Notes: generated from the letters alone by a model not told the origin. Shown: positions 27,638 through 37,068, numbered from the stretch's first letter. The stretch: 64,000 bases of DNA from Hyphomicrobiales bacterium (GCA_027487555.1 JAIYDI010000047.1:141186-205185); one strand, 5' to 3'. A program made the numbers and translations.

Positions 27638-28569
27638 GACTGTTCCTCGCTCGCTTTTGCGCCTGCAGTCTGTCGTCGCGGCAGGCGCAAAGCGGCGCGC
27701 CAGCCCCCCGGATTGCGCTCATGGGCCAGATAGAGCCGGACCGCCAGGACGCCCAGGAACACCAGGTGTCCCGCAAGCTGGAATCCTTGGGCAGAGACAG
27801 TGGCGCCAAAACTCTGGGCCAGGCCAAGGACGATGCCGCCGATCAGGGTACCCCAGAGCGAACCGATGCCGCCGATGACGACGGCTTCAAAGGCAAAGAT
27901 CAGCTGGGAAGGACCGGAATAGGGACTGATAAGGGCACGCATGGCCAGAAAGGCGCCAGCCAGGCCAGCCAGGGCAACGGCGATGGCGGCAGCGGCGCGA
28001 TGCACGGCGCGCGCGTCAATGCCGCTGAGTTCGGCAGCCTCAGGATCGATGGCTGTCGCGCGGATGGCACGGCCCAGTGCCGAAAAGCTCAGCATCAGTT
28101 GGAGCGAGCCGAGCGTGGTGACGGCGACAATGAAGGTGATCACCGGCAGCTGTCCGACTGTGATGCCGAAGGGCAGTTGCCAACTGGCCCAGGAGAGATT
28201 GCCGATGTGATTGCCAAGCGATTTGGAATCCGAGCCGAACAGGCCGAACATGCCGTTCTGCAGCACGGCCCCCAGGCCGAATGTCGTCAGCAACGGCAAA
28301 AGGAAGCCGCCCTTGATGGTGCGGGCGAACAGCGTTGCCTGCAGCACCCAGCCCAGCAGCGCCATGATCGGCAGCACGGCGGCCACTGCCCACCACGGGG
28401 GAAGCCCAAGGACTTCGACCGCAAACAGCACCAGGTAGGCGCCTAGAATGGCCAGGTCGCCATGGGCAAGGTTGATGAAGCGTACCACGCCGAACATCAG
28501 TGACAGCCCGGCCGCCAGTATGGCGTAGTAGCCGCCCAGCAGAATGCCCTGAACAATTGTGTCAAGCAT
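27634..28569 (-). CDS. Branched-chain-type ABC transporter permease (LivH family)
   Basis: A 311-residue LivH-class permease. It begins MLDTIVQGILLGGYYAILAA, the usual N-terminus of this family, followed by SLMFGVVRFINLAHGDLAILGAYL. The cytoplasmic loop has RAIRATAIDPEAAELSGID, the ABC-coupling segment. The ATG at 28569 overlaps the end of the upstream livF-like gene by eight bases. Longer upstream starts exist but would overlap LivF further and lack family similarity. It partners LivM in the inner membrane. Confidence 0.88.
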   Translation of the reverse strand: MLDTIVQGILLGGYYAILAAGLSLMFGVVRFINLAHGDLAILGAYLVLFAVEVLGLPPWWAVAAVLPIMALLGWVLQATLFARTIKGGFLLPLLTTFGLGAVLQNGMFGLFGSDSKSLGNHIGNLSWASWQLPFGITVGQLPVITFIVAVTTLGSLQLMLSFSALGRAIRATAIDPEAAELSGIDARAVHRAAAAIAVALAGLAGAFLAMRALISPYSGPSQLIFAFEAVVIGGIGSLWGTLIGGIVLGLAQSFGATVSAQGFQLAGHLVFLGVLAVRLYLAHERNPGGWRAALRLPRRQTAGAKASEEQS

Positions 28570-29287
28570 TGGCGGCACTCCCATGCGCCAGACCAAAATA
28601 CGCTTCGGTGATCGCCTGTTTGCCAAGCGCCTGTGGCCGGCCCGCCAGCGCAACCTGCCCCTCGAGCAGGCAGATGACTCGGTCAGAGAACTGCATGGCG
28701 CGATCGAGATCCTGCTCGACTACCACCATCGCCGTATCACCGCGCGTCTTGAGTCCGGCCAGTTGCTCGTAAAGTCCCTCGATGGCGACCGGCGACAACC
28801 CGAGCGAGACCTCGTCAAGCAGCAGGACCTTGGGATTGCTCATCAGCGCCCTCCCGATGGCCACCGCTTGCCGCTGCCCGCCCGACAGCCCGCCGGCCAG
28901 GGCCTTGAGCAACGGAACCAGGGATGGCAGGGCATCCAGCACGGTCTCCAGCGTCCACGCGCCGGGGCGGCCGTTCTCGCCAGCGACCTGCAGGTTCTCC
29001 CGCACGGTCATGTCGGCGAACAGCCGGCGCCCTTCCGGTACCATGGCGATGCCGGCGCTGACCCGGCGCGAGGCTGAGAGGGCCCCGACATCGTTCCCAT
29101 CGAGTGTGATCGCACCCGATGTGGCGGGATGGACGCCTGCAAGCGTGCGGAACAAGGTGGTCTTGCCGGCGCCGTTTGCGCCAATGACACCAAGCACCTC
29201 ACCGGTGTCGACGCGAAACGAGACATCTCGCACCGCGGTCAGCAGGCCATGTCCGGCCACCAGGTTTTCGACTGCCAGCGCGGTCAT
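28562..29287 (-). CDS. Branched-chain-type ABC transporter ATP-binding protein (LivF family)
   Basis: A 241-residue ATPase. Walker A is GANGAGKTT near residue 36, the Q-loop region reads MVPEGRRLFADMTVRENL (typical of LivF), the signature is LSGGQRQAVAIGRAL near residue 135, and Walker B is VLLLDEVSLGLSP. The switch region reads VVVEQD. Its start overlaps the upstream ATPase gene by four bases. It energises the LivHM permease pair. Confidence 0.9.
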   Translation of the reverse strand: MTALAVENLVAGHGLLTAVRDVSFRVDTGEVLGVIGANGAGKTTLFRTLAGVHPATSGAITLDGNDVGALSASRRVSAGIAMVPEGRRLFADMTVRENLQVAGENGRPGAWTLETVLDALPSLVPLLKALAGGLSGGQRQAVAIGRALMSNPKVLLLDEVSLGLSPVAIEGLYEQLAGLKTRGDTAMVVVEQDLDRAMQFSDRVICLLEGQVALAGRPQALGKQAITEAYFGLAHGSAANA

Positions 29288-30030
29288 GCGATGTTCCCCC
29301 CCAGATAGGCCCGCCGCACTTCGGGGTCGGCCATGACCGTATCGGGATGACCTGCGGCGATGACCGTTCCGGCGCTCATGCAGACCAGTCGGTCAATCAC
29401 CTTGAGCAGGGCATGCAGGATATGCTCGATCCAAACGATGGTCAGTCCGTCCGTCTTGAGCCTGCCGATCAACGCGATGAGCAGACCGAGTTCGGCTTCG
29501 GTCAGCCCGCCGCCAATCTCGTCAAGCAGGATGACCCGGGGACCTGTCGCCAGGGCCCGGGCCAGTTCGAGCCGCTTGCGATCAAGCAGGCCCAGCGCCG
29601 CAGCCGGCCGGTTGGCGTGGTGCAGCAGGGCGGTCCGCTCCAAAGCCTCGGCCGCGGCGTCCGCCGCCGCACGGCCTGTCAGACCTGCCCCGAACTGCGC
29701 GGCGGTGATGGTATTCTCGAAAACCGACAGACCCAGAAACGGCCTGGGCACCTGGTGGGTGCGGGCAATACCGGCGCGGCAGCGGGCCGCCGCGCCGGCG
29801 CCACCGAGGTCCACACCACGATAGTGCACCAAGCCGCCGGACGGGGGAATGGCCCCCGCCAGCACGCCGAACAGCGTGGTCTTGCCGGCGCCATTGGGAC
29901 CGACAATGCCCACGGCCTCCCCGGAGGAGACCGAGAAATCGACGGCGTTCAGAACCTTGAAGGCGCCAAAACGCTTGTCGATGCCGGTGCATGCCAGCAT
30001 GGGCGTGGCCATTGCCGGTTCACCGCTCAT
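29284..30030 (-). CDS. Branched-chain-type ABC transporter ATP-binding protein (LivG family)
   Basis: A 248-residue ATPase. Walker A is GPNGAGKTT near residue 44 and the region RTHQVPRPFLGLSVFENT is typical of LivG. Walker B is VILLDEIGGGL, followed by the H-loop WIEHIL. The signature segment reads LGLLDRKRLELARAL in place of the usual LSGGQ-like motif; a related LTLxERKRLELARAL form occurs in a known subclass, so this is not evidence of inactivity. It begins three bases after the substrate-binding protein gene. Confidence 0.88.
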   Translation of the reverse strand: MSGEPAMATPMLACTGIDKRFGAFKVLNAVDFSVSSGEAVGIVGPNGAGKTTLFGVLAGAIPPSGGLVHYRGVDLGGAGAAARCRAGIARTHQVPRPFLGLSVFENTITAAQFGAGLTGRAAADAAAEALERTALLHHANRPAAALGLLDRKRLELARALATGPRVILLDEIGGGLTEAELGLLIALIGRLKTDGLTIVWIEHILHALLKVIDRLVCMSAGTVIAAGHPDTVMADPEVRRAYLGGNIA

Positions 30031-30033
30031 TGC

Positions 30034-31365
30034 TCAGCCCTGCACGGTATAGGCGGTCATCTGACCGGTCGTGGGTACGAGCGGATTGTCGGCATTGGCA
30101 ACGATGGGCAGATCAAACGCCCATGGGCCTTCGGCCGCCTTGACCCATTGCACGCCCACGAGGCCGGTGGTGGCGCAATTGGGCACCGGGCCTGCGGTGA
30201 AGTCGACCAATCCAACGGCTGTCTCGGTCTTGAGCACCGAAAGCGCCTGCGCCAGGGCTGGCTTGTCCTTGGGATTGCTGGCGCTGGAGAGCGCGGCAAC
30301 GGCGGCGTCGAGCAGCGACGCGTTGGCGCCAACCTGCTGGTTCCACTGCTTGCCCACGCTCTCTTCGTAGCCCGCTGCAATGGCACGGCTGCTCAGCCCG
30401 GTCGACGGTGAGCTGAAGGGATAATCCTTGTGCCAATAGGCGCCGGCATGGAGCCCGTAGCCGAGCGAGCCCATGGCTTCGAGTTCCGCGGGAAACAGCC
30501 CGGCCTTGGCGAGTTGGCAGATCTTGATCTGCTGGGCCAGGCCCTTCTGTGCGGCCTGGCGCCAAAACACCGGGAAATCCGGCGGGAAGGGGAACGTGTT
30601 GAAGATTTCGCAGCCTTCGTCGCGGAACAGGTTGATCTGCGTAGAGAAGTCGGCGGTACCATTCTCATAGGGACCGGGATCGACGACGGAGAAGCCGGCC
30701 TTTTGCAGCTCCGGCAGCAGCAGGCCGCGAATGGCGCTGCCGTCTGCATCATTGGGCAGCAGCACGCCGACCTTCTTGTTGGTCTCTACCTTGCTCCACT
30801 GGTCTGCATAGAGCTTGGCGAAATTGCCCACACCGAAGCAGAAGTGATAAGTCCACTTGAAGGGCGAGGGCTCGCCCGGCTTGGCACCGCGGCCGAAATA
30901 GAAGGCCTCCCAGGGCGCTGTGGTAGACAGGCAGGGCACTCCAGCGGCCTCGCACGCATCGGCGACCGGATTGACGGTTTCGGGTGTCGAGGAGGCGAGC
31001 ATCAGATCGATAGCCTCACCGTTGATCAGGTCCTTGGCCACCTGGCTGGCGCGCACCGGGTCGGACTGGGTATCGGCCAGCACCAGCTGGATGCCATAGC
31101 GCTTGCCACCCACCTGCACGCCATCGACCATGTGGCGATTGAACTGCTCGATCAGGAACGCGTCACCTTCCCCGAACACGCCCAGCGGCCCGGACCGTGG
31201 CCCGATGAAGCCGACGCGGATGACCTCGTCGCCCTGGGCGAAGGCCGACCGCACGCTGGCCGGAATCGTCAGGGCCGCCGCTGCGCCGCCCGCCACCGCA
31301 CCCGCCGTCTTGATGAAATTGCGCCGGGTGACGCCATTGCTGCTGAGGGTCTTGTAGATGCTCAT
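30034..31365 (-). CDS. Periplasmic substrate-binding protein of branched-chain-type ABC importer
   Basis: A 443-residue type I periplasmic binding protein (Leu/Ile/Val-binding fold, Peripla_BP_6). The N-terminus MSIYKTLSSNGVTRRNFIKT contains the twin-arginine motif TRRNFIK, followed by a hydrophobic stretch and cleavage near SAFAQG, so Tat export is likely. Mature sequence starts VIRVGFIGPRSGPLGVFGEG, as usual for the family. I chose ATG at 31365 because GGAGG lies five bases upstream; the longer open frame to 31629 is not conserved. It is the first gene of the importer block and should determine substrate specificity. An aromatic alcohol or acid is my inference from the flanking dehydrogenases. 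Confidence 0.88.
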   Translation of the reverse strand: MSIYKTLSSNGVTRRNFIKTAGAVAGGAAAALTIPASVRSAFAQGDEVIRVGFIGPRSGPLGVFGEGDAFLIEQFNRHMVDGVQVGGKRYGIQLVLADTQSDPVRASQVAKDLINGEAIDLMLASSTPETVNPVADACEAAGVPCLSTTAPWEAFYFGRGAKPGEPSPFKWTYHFCFGVGNFAKLYADQWSKVETNKKVGVLLPNDADGSAIRGLLLPELQKAGFSVVDPGPYENGTADFSTQINLFRDEGCEIFNTFPFPPDFPVFWRQAAQKGLAQQIKICQLAKAGLFPAELEAMGSLGYGLHAGAYWHKDYPFSSPSTGLSSRAIAAGYEESVGKQWNQQVGANASLLDAAVAALSSASNPKDKPALAQALSVLKTETAVGLVDFTAGPVPNCATTGLVGVQWVKAAEGPWAFDLPIVANADNPLVPTTGQMTAYTVQG

Positions 31366-31435
31366 TGTTTCCTCCCTGGATGTGAGCGCCTTGCGGATCG
31401 GCCTCCCAACCGATCCGCCAGATTTGAAGAAAGGG

Positions 31436-32323
31436 TCAGGCGATGTGCCGCCGGACGAAGTCACCAGCCTCCTCGATCGAGGCCATGCCTTCCTCGAGCA
31501 TGGGCGCGAACATCTGCCAGGAGTGGCACATGCCATCCCAGACCTTGAGTTCCGCTTGGCCGCCGGCCGCATTGATGCGCGCGGAGATTGTGATGCTGTC
31601 GTCGCGCAGCAGCTCCCATGTGCCCACATGGATCAGCACCGGCGGCAACCCCGAAACGTCGCTGTAGAACGGGGTGACCTTGGACGATCTGAGGTCGCCA
31701 TCGCCGGCATAGACCCTGTTGAACCAGCCTGCCGTGTCGCGATTGACGATGGGCGCATCAGCGAGAGTTCGGTGGGACTCGCCATCATGGGCAAGGTCCA
31801 GCGCGGGCGACATCAGCACAAGGCAGGCCGGCATGGAGATGCCGGCGTCGCGGGCGCGCACGGCCGCGGCCAGCGCCATGTTGCCACCGGCCGAATCCCC
31901 GCTCAGTGCCACCGCTTCCGGCGCGTAGCCATTGTTGAGCGCCCACAGGTAGGCGGCATAGCAATCATCATGCGCTGTCGGGGCGGAATGCTCGGGTGCC
32001 AGCCGATAGTCGACGCTCAGCACAGTGGCACCGCTGGTCCTGGCGAGGTGCGTGGTGATCATGCGATGCGTGCGGGGCGAGCCGAACATGAAGCCGCCGC
32101 CATGGTAGTAGATCACCAGCCTGCGGGCGTCGCCGCCCGGAAACCGGATCAGTTCGGCCTCACAGGGCCCGATCGAGACACTCTCGATCATGGCGCCTTC
32201 GGCGGCGGGCGTGCGCGCATTGGCCGCTTCGAACCACGCGCGCATTTGCGCCGGAGTTGGCTGCGCGGGTGGTGGGCTCTCTGCGCTCATCTTGAGGATG
32301 AAAGCGAGCTGCTCTTTGGACAT
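31436..32323 (-). CDS. Alpha/beta hydrolase, hormone-sensitive-lipase type esterase
   Basis: A 295-residue HSL-family (alpha/beta hydrolase fold 3) enzyme. The oxyanion-hole motif is YYHGGGF near residue 72, the nucleophile elbow is SGDSAGGN near residue 143, and the catalytic Asp/His region includes DGMCHSWQMF near residue 268. No signal peptide, so cytoplasmic. It begins 11 bases after calA and precedes the importer genes. It probably hydrolyses a carboxyl ester; with its neighbours, an aromatic (coniferyl or feruloyl) ester is plausible but not shown. Confidence 0.85.
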   Translation of the reverse strand: MSKEQLAFILKMSAESPPPAQPTPAQMRAWFEAANARTPAAEGAMIESVSIGPCEAELIRFPGGDARRLVIYYHGGGFMFGSPRTHRMITTHLARTSGATVLSVDYRLAPEHSAPTAHDDCYAAYLWALNNGYAPEAVALSGDSAGGNMALAAAVRARDAGISMPACLVLMSPALDLAHDGESHRTLADAPIVNRDTAGWFNRVYAGDGDLRSSKVTPFYSDVSGLPPVLIHVGTWELLRDDSITISARINAAGGQAELKVWDGMCHSWQMFAPMLEEGMASIEEAGDFVRRHIA

Positions 32324-32334
32324 GACTATCTTCC

Positions 32335-33102
32335 TCAGATGTATGTCGAGGCCAGCCCGCCATCGATCGGCAGGTTGATTCCGTTGATCCAGCGGGCATC
32401 ATCGGAGAGCAGGAAGGTCACAGGCGGGGCGATCTCGTCACCGAAGCCGGGGCGCTTCATGCGCGGGCCGTCGGCGGCGACGCGAGCCTCGCCCAGCATA
32501 GTCACGAAGTCGCCAAGGATCGGGGTGAAGACGGGTCCGGGCGCAACGCAGTTCATGCGGATATCGGACTTGAGGAACCACTGCTGGGCCTTTGCAAAGG
32601 TCCAGACGATCAGCGCCTCCTTGAAGTACTGGTAGCAGGTCTCCTGCGGTACGGGATTGGCAGCGAGCCATGCCTCGCCTGCTGCGAAACCAGAGACGCC
32701 GGCCAGTTCCTTGTGCTGGGCCAGTCGCTGCGGCCACTCAGCGCCCAGCACGGAGGCGAAGTTGACGATCGATGCGCCGGGGTTGAGGCGGTCGATAACG
32801 CCCTCAGTCAGGTGGCGCAGCCCAAGATAGTTGACGCGTGCGACGACATCCTTCGCCGCTGTCCCGGGCACTCCGGCCGCGTTGACCAGGCCATCGAAAG
32901 TGCCGGGCAGCGCCTTGACTGCCGCATCGATGCTGGCCGGATCGCCAAGATCAGCCTTGACGAAGCCATCCATGCTGATGAGCGGGTCGTTGCGATCGAG
33001 GCCGATCACGCGCGCGCCCGAGAAGCGGGCGAGCCGGACAACTTCACCGCCAATGCCCGACGAAGCACCCGTCACCACGATAGTCTTGCCTGAAAGGTTC
33101 AT
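32335..33102 (-). CDS. calA: Coniferyl alcohol dehydrogenase (CalA-like SDR)
   Basis: A 255-residue short-chain dehydrogenase. The NAD-binding motif is TGASSGIG near residue 12, NAAGVPGTA follows near residue 74, and the catalytic Tyr-x3-Lys is in CYQYFKEAL near residue 158. The segments VNYLGLRHLTE, SVLGAEWPQRL.QHKEL, MNCVAPGPVFTPIL and WINGINLPIDGGLASTYI match, as I remember it, coniferyl alcohol dehydrogenase of Pseudomonas closely along the whole length. It would oxidise coniferyl alcohol to coniferyl aldehyde with NAD. It lies 25 bases after the aldehyde dehydrogenase gene in the same operon, which would carry the aldehyde onward to ferulate. Confidence 0.8.
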   Translation of the reverse strand: MNLSGKTIVVTGASSGIGGEVVRLARFSGARVIGLDRNDPLISMDGFVKADLGDPASIDAAVKALPGTFDGLVNAAGVPGTAAKDVVARVNYLGLRHLTEGVIDRLNPGASIVNFASVLGAEWPQRLAQHKELAGVSGFAAGEAWLAANPVPQETCYQYFKEALIVWTFAKAQQWFLKSDIRMNCVAPGPVFTPILGDFVTMLGEARVAADGPRMKRPGFGDEIAPPVTFLLSDDARWINGINLPIDGGLASTYI

Positions 33103-33127
33103 GACAATATTCCTTTTGCTGCAGGGA

Positions 33128-34600
33128 TCAGAACGGATAGGCCGAGGCCTGGTCCCTCACCGAGATCCACATCCACTGGGTGAATTCTTCGATGTCTGCC
33201 GGGCCGCCTATCCGGCTGCCGTTGCCCGACTTGCCTCGCCCACCGAAGGGTGCGAACGGGCCACCATTGACCGTCTGATCATTGATGTGGAGCTGGCCGA
33301 CGTTGAGCTGCTCGCCCAGCGCCATGGCGCGACCGACAGCCGCCGAGATCACGCCGGCGGCAAGGCCGTACTCGGACATGTTGGCGATCTCCACGGCTTC
33401 CGCATCGGAGCCGAAGCGCACGATGCAGGCGACTGGCCCGAAGATCTCCTCTTCGAAGGCGCGCATGCCCGGCGTCACGCCATCAAGCACGGTGGCCGCA
33501 TAGAACCGGCCATCATGGCGCCCCCCTGCGAGCAGTTTGGCTCCTTTGGCAACAGCGTCGTCGACAATGGCCTGAATGGTCGCAACCTGGCCGTCGGAGA
33601 TGATTGGCCCAAGAGCGACACGACCCGAGGACGGATCGCCTGCTGGCAAGTGGCTGGCCTTGGCCACCAGTCGTTCGGTCAGCCCCCCGGCAATCGCCTC
33701 ATGGGCAAGGATCAGGCCGGTCGCCATGCAGATCTGACCCTGGTGCAGGAACGCGCCCCAGGCGGCATTGGAGGCGGCGATATCGAGATCGGCGTCATCG
33801 AGCACGATCAGCGCGTTCTTGCCGCCCAGTTCGAGCTGAACCTTCTTGAGGTGCCGTCCACACAGTTCGCCCACCTTGGACCCGCCGCGCGCCGAACCTG
33901 TGAAGGACACCATCGCGATGTTGGGATCGGTGCACAGCGCCTCGCCGGCATCGGCGCCGCCCGGCACGATCTGCAGAACGCCCTTGGGCAGGCCCGCCTC
34001 CTCGAAGATGCGGGCGATGATGATGCCACCGCTGATGGCCGTGCGCGGGTCAGGCTTGTGGACGACGGCATTCCCCAGCGCCAGCGCTGCCGCGATGGCG
34101 CGCACCGACAGAACAAGCGGGAAGTTGAAGGGCGAGATGACGCCGACCACGCCATGAGGCACACGCCGGGCATAGTTGGTGCGGTCGTCAAAGCCCGAGA
34201 GCACCAGGCCCATGGGCTGCGTCGCCAAATTGGCGGCGTGGCGGATAAACAGGGCGCCATGCTCGATCTCGATGCCGGCCTTGGGCTGGATGGAGCCGCT
34301 CTCGCGCATGATCCAGCCAATCAGTTCCTCGCCATTGGCGACCAGCAGGTCGGCTGCCCTGTTGAGAATAGCGGCGCGGGTTGTCGGCAGGGTCTTTGCC
34401 CAGGCGCGCTGAGCTTGACGCGCCTCCGTCGCAGCGCGGGCAATGTCGGCCGGACCGCCGAGGCCGACGCTGGCCAGCAGCGCATCGGTCGCCGGATCGC
34501 GCACCTCAATGGCGCCCGCTGCGGTCGACTGCCAGTCGCTGAACAGCGCCTTGCCGGTCCACTTTTCGACAGCAATGAAATTTGGGCTCTGAATGTTCAT
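33128..34600 (-). CDS. Aldehyde dehydrogenase, benzaldehyde dehydrogenase (XylC)-like
   Basis: A 490-residue NAD(P)-dependent aldehyde dehydrogenase. It has SPFNFPL near residue 150, the catalytic Glu region LELGGKN near residue 255, the catalytic Cys in FLHQGQICMA near residue 290, and EEEIFGPV near residue 390. The C-terminus IEEFTQWMWIS....YPF is characteristic of the XylC benzaldehyde dehydrogenase group. ATG at 34600 is preceded by AGGAGG; the open frame to 34828 upstream is not conserved and would cross the promoter. As the first gene after the sigma-54 promoter, paired with CalA, it probably oxidises coniferyl aldehyde (or vanillin) to the acid. It is not the CalB type that I know from Pseudomonas. 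Confidence 0.85.
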   Translation of the reverse strand: MNIQSPNFIAVEKWTGKALFSDWQSTAAGAIEVRDPATDALLASVGLGGPADIARAATEARQAQRAWAKTLPTTRAAILNRAADLLVANGEELIGWIMRESGSIQPKAGIEIEHGALFIRHAANLATQPMGLVLSGFDDRTNYARRVPHGVVGVISPFNFPLVLSVRAIAAALALGNAVVHKPDPRTAISGGIIIARIFEEAGLPKGVLQIVPGGADAGEALCTDPNIAMVSFTGSARGGSKVGELCGRHLKKVQLELGGKNALIVLDDADLDIAASNAAWGAFLHQGQICMATGLILAHEAIAGGLTERLVAKASHLPAGDPSSGRVALGPIISDGQVATIQAIVDDAVAKGAKLLAGGRHDGRFYAATVLDGVTPGMRAFEEEIFGPVACIVRFGSDAEAVEIANMSEYGLAAGVISAAVGRAMALGEQLNVGQLHINDQTVNGGPFAPFGGRGKSGNGSRIGGPADIEEFTQWMWISVRDQASAYPF

Positions 34601-35038
34601 GTCGTGCTCCTCCTTTTGCCGGCCGTGCGGCCTGATCTTTCCGGCCGGCTTGCGCCGGCTTGCCGCGACAAGAGGAGCAGGCGTGCAGGGACAACGGCCA
34701 GCCGGAGGGCAAGCCGAAGGCGCTGGCGCGCAAGCACATCCGCCTGCGACGCCCTCTTCACCAGGACCAGATTGGTCGATGTCCTCCCACGCCCGCTTCC
34801 TCAAACGGGCTTGGGCCAATAGTTGCAAGGCTCATGCCATATGGCTCCAGCGCTGTGCCGACTGGCGCGCCAATGGACAACAGGACTGCCAAAGCCTTGC
34901 GCATGAGGGACTTAGCTCTACATGCGGGCGAAGCGCGACAGGAGGCCGAGCGGGTGACGGTGGAATGGATTTACTGATTTGGTGAAAACGTGCTGAAGTG
35001 ACTGCTGAAATCATGAATTCGAACGCGGAGGATGAAGC
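34601..35038. other. Divergent regulatory region between the calA operon and its activator
   Basis: A 438-base spacer between the operon start (34600) and the XylR-type gene (35039). It contains the sigma-54 promoter at 34824-34839, which leaves a leader of about 210 bases. A weak dyad, TGATTT (34975-34980) and AAATCA (35008-35013), lies 136-190 bases upstream of the promoter, where enhancer sites for such activators normally sit. I see no strong sigma-70 promoter for the regulator. Confidence 0.4.
34824..34839 (-). promoter_or_regulatory. Sigma-54 (RpoN) promoter
   Basis: Minus strand TGGCATGAGCCTTGCA: the -24 element TGGCATG and the -12 element TTGCA have exactly the spacing of the consensus TGGCACG-N4-TTGC(A/T), with one departure (T for C). 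It faces the aldehyde dehydrogenase gene. The divergent gene encodes a sigma-54 activator, which supports the call. Confidence 0.82.
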
Positions 35039-36802
35039 ATGAACAAGGCGGATCGGCTCATCTCGCTGGCCGAGGCATCGCGCCAGGCGAGGGGCATCAT
35101 CAGCCGCGGTGCCAGCAGCGAGCTGGGGACCAGCGCGTCTCCGACCTTCGAAGACCTGACCGAAGTGCTGCATTTCGCGCTGGGCGACGGGCGCATATGG
35201 CTCAATGATCAGCGCGTGGTGTTGATGCAGTCCTCAGTCCTTGGCCGCATTCGCCAGGAGATCATCGATGCCTTCGGCACCGATACCGCCCGCGCCATGT
35301 TCATGCGCATCGGCTACATGCAGGGCGTGCGCGATGCCGAGCTGATCCAGAAGCGCTGGCCCCAGGAGGATCTGACCCATGCGCTGGCGGCCGGCCCGCG
35401 CGTCCACACGCTCGAGGGCTTCGTGAAGGTCACCACCAAGCACTTCGAGTTCGACAGCGACAGAGGCACCTATTTCGGCGAGTTCCTATGGGACGACTCG
35501 TCGGAAGCCGCCGAGCATCTGGCGAGCTATGGCGTCTCCACTCAACCGGTCTGCTGGCTGCAGACGGGCTATCCGTCTGGCTATACGAGCAAGCTCTTCG
35601 GCAAGCCGGTGATTTTCCGCGAGGTGGAATGTGTGGGCATGGGCGCCAAGCGGTGCACAGTCATCGGCCAGAATGCCGAGGCTTGGGAGAAGGACGCGCC
35701 CGAGCGCGAGTATTTCGGGCTTGGCTGGAAGAACCACCGCACCTACGCCGCTCCGCGCCAGGCGGCGCCCGCCGAGGAAGGGTTCGTCCCCCAGGTCGAC
35801 TCGAACGATGTCGTCGTGGGCGTTTCGGCCAGTTTCATGCGCACGCGACATCTGCTGGAAAAAGTCGCGGCAACCGACGCGACAGTTCTCTTTGTGGGGG
35901 AGTCCGGCGTTGGCAAGGAGCTCTTCTCCCGGCAGTTGCACGAGTTGAGTGCCCGGGCCAATGGACCGTTCATTGCAATCAACTGTGCTGCTATTCCGGA
36001 CAACCTGGTCGAGTCCGAACTCTTTGGCGTCGACAAGGGCGCCTTTACCGGCGCGACCAGCTCACGCGCCGGTTATTTCGAGCGCGCCTCCGGCGGAACA
36101 CTGTTCCTCGACGAGGTGGCCTCGCTGGCCTATTCGGCGCAGGGAAAGCTGCTGCGGGCGCTGCAGGAGCGGGAGATCGAGCGCGTCGGCGGCAGCCATA
36201 CCATTGCGGTGAACGTCCGCGTTGTAGCGGCCTCGAATGTCGATCTGGCAAAGGAAGTGGCTGCCGGGCGCTTCCGGCAGGATCTCTATTTTCGCCTCTG
36301 CGTCTTCCCTGTGGCCATTCCGCCGTTGCGCGAACGGCGCGACGACATTCCACTGCTGATGGCGCACTTCCTTCAGCTTTATTCCGCCCGTCACGGCCGC
36401 AATATCCGCGGCTTTACCCGCCGCGCCACGGAGGCCCTGCTCAAATACGACTATCCGGGGAATATCCGCGAGTTGCAGAACCTCATAGAACGAGGAACGG
36501 TCTATGCGGACAATGACGGGCATATTGACGTCGTGCACCTCTTCAGCGGCTCGGAACTGTTGCCGCCCTTTTCTGTCCGGCTCTCGGAAACCGGGCGGAT
36601 CGACCAGCGCCCCTTTTCCGACGATGGTCGCGAGGATGCGCCGACGGACTCGAGGTCATTTGAGGATCTGGAGCGTGCTGCCTATCGTGCCGCCCTCGAA
36701 CGCCATGACGGCAATGTCACGCGCGCTGCACGTGACCTCAAGCTGAGCAGGGCGAGCCTCGACTACCGGCTGAGAAAGCTCGGCATGCGTAACGGCTCAT
36801 AG
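35039..36802 (+). CDS. XylR/DmpR-type sigma-54-dependent activator
   Basis: A 587-residue enhancer-binding protein. Domains in order: XylR_N-type aromatic sensor (about residues 35-130), V4R domain (about 155-215, with [18 protein letters not shown]), AAA+ domain (about 265-500) with Walker A GESGVGKE near 287, the sigma-54 contact loop GAFTGA near 333 and Walker B TLFLDE near 355, then a Fis-type helix-turn-helix (about 545-583, [21 protein letters not shown]). GGAGG precedes the ATG. Family members bind an aromatic effector directly in the N-terminal domain and then activate RpoN promoters. It probably controls the divergent calA operon; the effector is unknown but is likely coniferyl alcohol or a related phenylpropanoid. 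Confidence 0.92.
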   Translation: MNKADRLISLAEASRQARGIISRGASSELGTSASPTFEDLTEVLHFALGDGRIWLNDQRVVLMQSSVLGRIRQEIIDAFGTDTARAMFMRIGYMQGVRDAELIQKRWPQEDLTHALAAGPRVHTLEGFVKVTTKHFEFDSDRGTYFGEFLWDDSSEAAEHLASYGVSTQPVCWLQTGYPSGYTSKLFGKPVIFREVECVGMGAKRCTVIGQNAEAWEKDAPEREYFGLGWKNHRTYAAPRQAAPAEEGFVPQVDSNDVVVGVSASFMRTRHLLEKVAATDATVLFVGESGVGKELFSRQLHELSARANGPFIAINCAAIPDNLVESELFGVDKGAFTGATSSRAGYFERASGGTLFLDEVASLAYSAQGKLLRALQEREIERVGGSHTIAVNVRVVAASNVDLAKEVAAGRFRQDLYFRLCVFPVAIPPLRERRDDIPLLMAHFLQLYSARHGRNIRGFTRRATEALLKYDYPGNIRELQNLIERGTVYADNDGHIDVVHLFSGSELLPPFSVRLSETGRIDQRPFSDDGREDAPTDSRSFEDLERAAYRAALERHDGNVTRAARDLKLSRASLDYRLRKLGMRNGS

Positions 36803-36822
36803 CACGGTGAGGCAGGTCCAGA

Positions 36823-36920
36823 GCGCTTTAGGGGAAAGCTGCATGACTTTCCCGGCTCGAAAGCGCGATAAAACAAAGGTTTGGATCACTTCAGTGTTTC
36901 AACCAAGACGTGAAATGATC
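36823..36920. repeat. Paired palindromic element between convergent genes
   Basis: Two stem-loops in a row. The first has outer arms GCGCTTT (36823-36829) and AAAGCGC (36860-36866), with inner arms GGGAAAG (36832-36838) and CTTTCCC (36847-36853). The second has arms GATCACTTCA (36884-36893) and TGAAATGATC (36911-36920), with one mismatch. It lies in the 266-base gap between the activator and dctP, so it may end both transcripts, but its compound form looks like a dispersed palindromic repeat. Confidence 0.5.
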
Positions 36921-37068
36921 TCGTGCATAAGCGCGATGGGCGCGGCCTCGGTGCTGGGGCGACGCTCGGGCCAGAAAACGGTTGCGGGAAAGGGTCAGAC
37001 TTCGGGGCTGGAAAACCGATGGCGGGTACCTCAAGGCGCCCGCCACCGCATCGGCGTGTCAGACTGCT

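Noticed and set aside
28562..30030. LivG-type ATPase as inactive because its LSGGQ motif is missing
   Set aside because: The LLDRKRLELARAL variant resembles a known subclass of these ATPases, and Walker A, Walker B and the H-loop are intact.
30034..31629. Long 5' extensions of the substrate-binding protein, dctP (to 38826), dctM (to 39827) and aldehyde dehydrogenase (to 34828)
   Set aside because: Extensions are not family-like and overlap neighbouring genes or promoters. Internal ATGs with strong ribosome sites and proper signal peptides or N-termini fit better.
32831..34822. 663-codon plus-strand open frame
   Set aside because: Antisense to the aldehyde dehydrogenase and calA genes, whose motifs are unmistakable.
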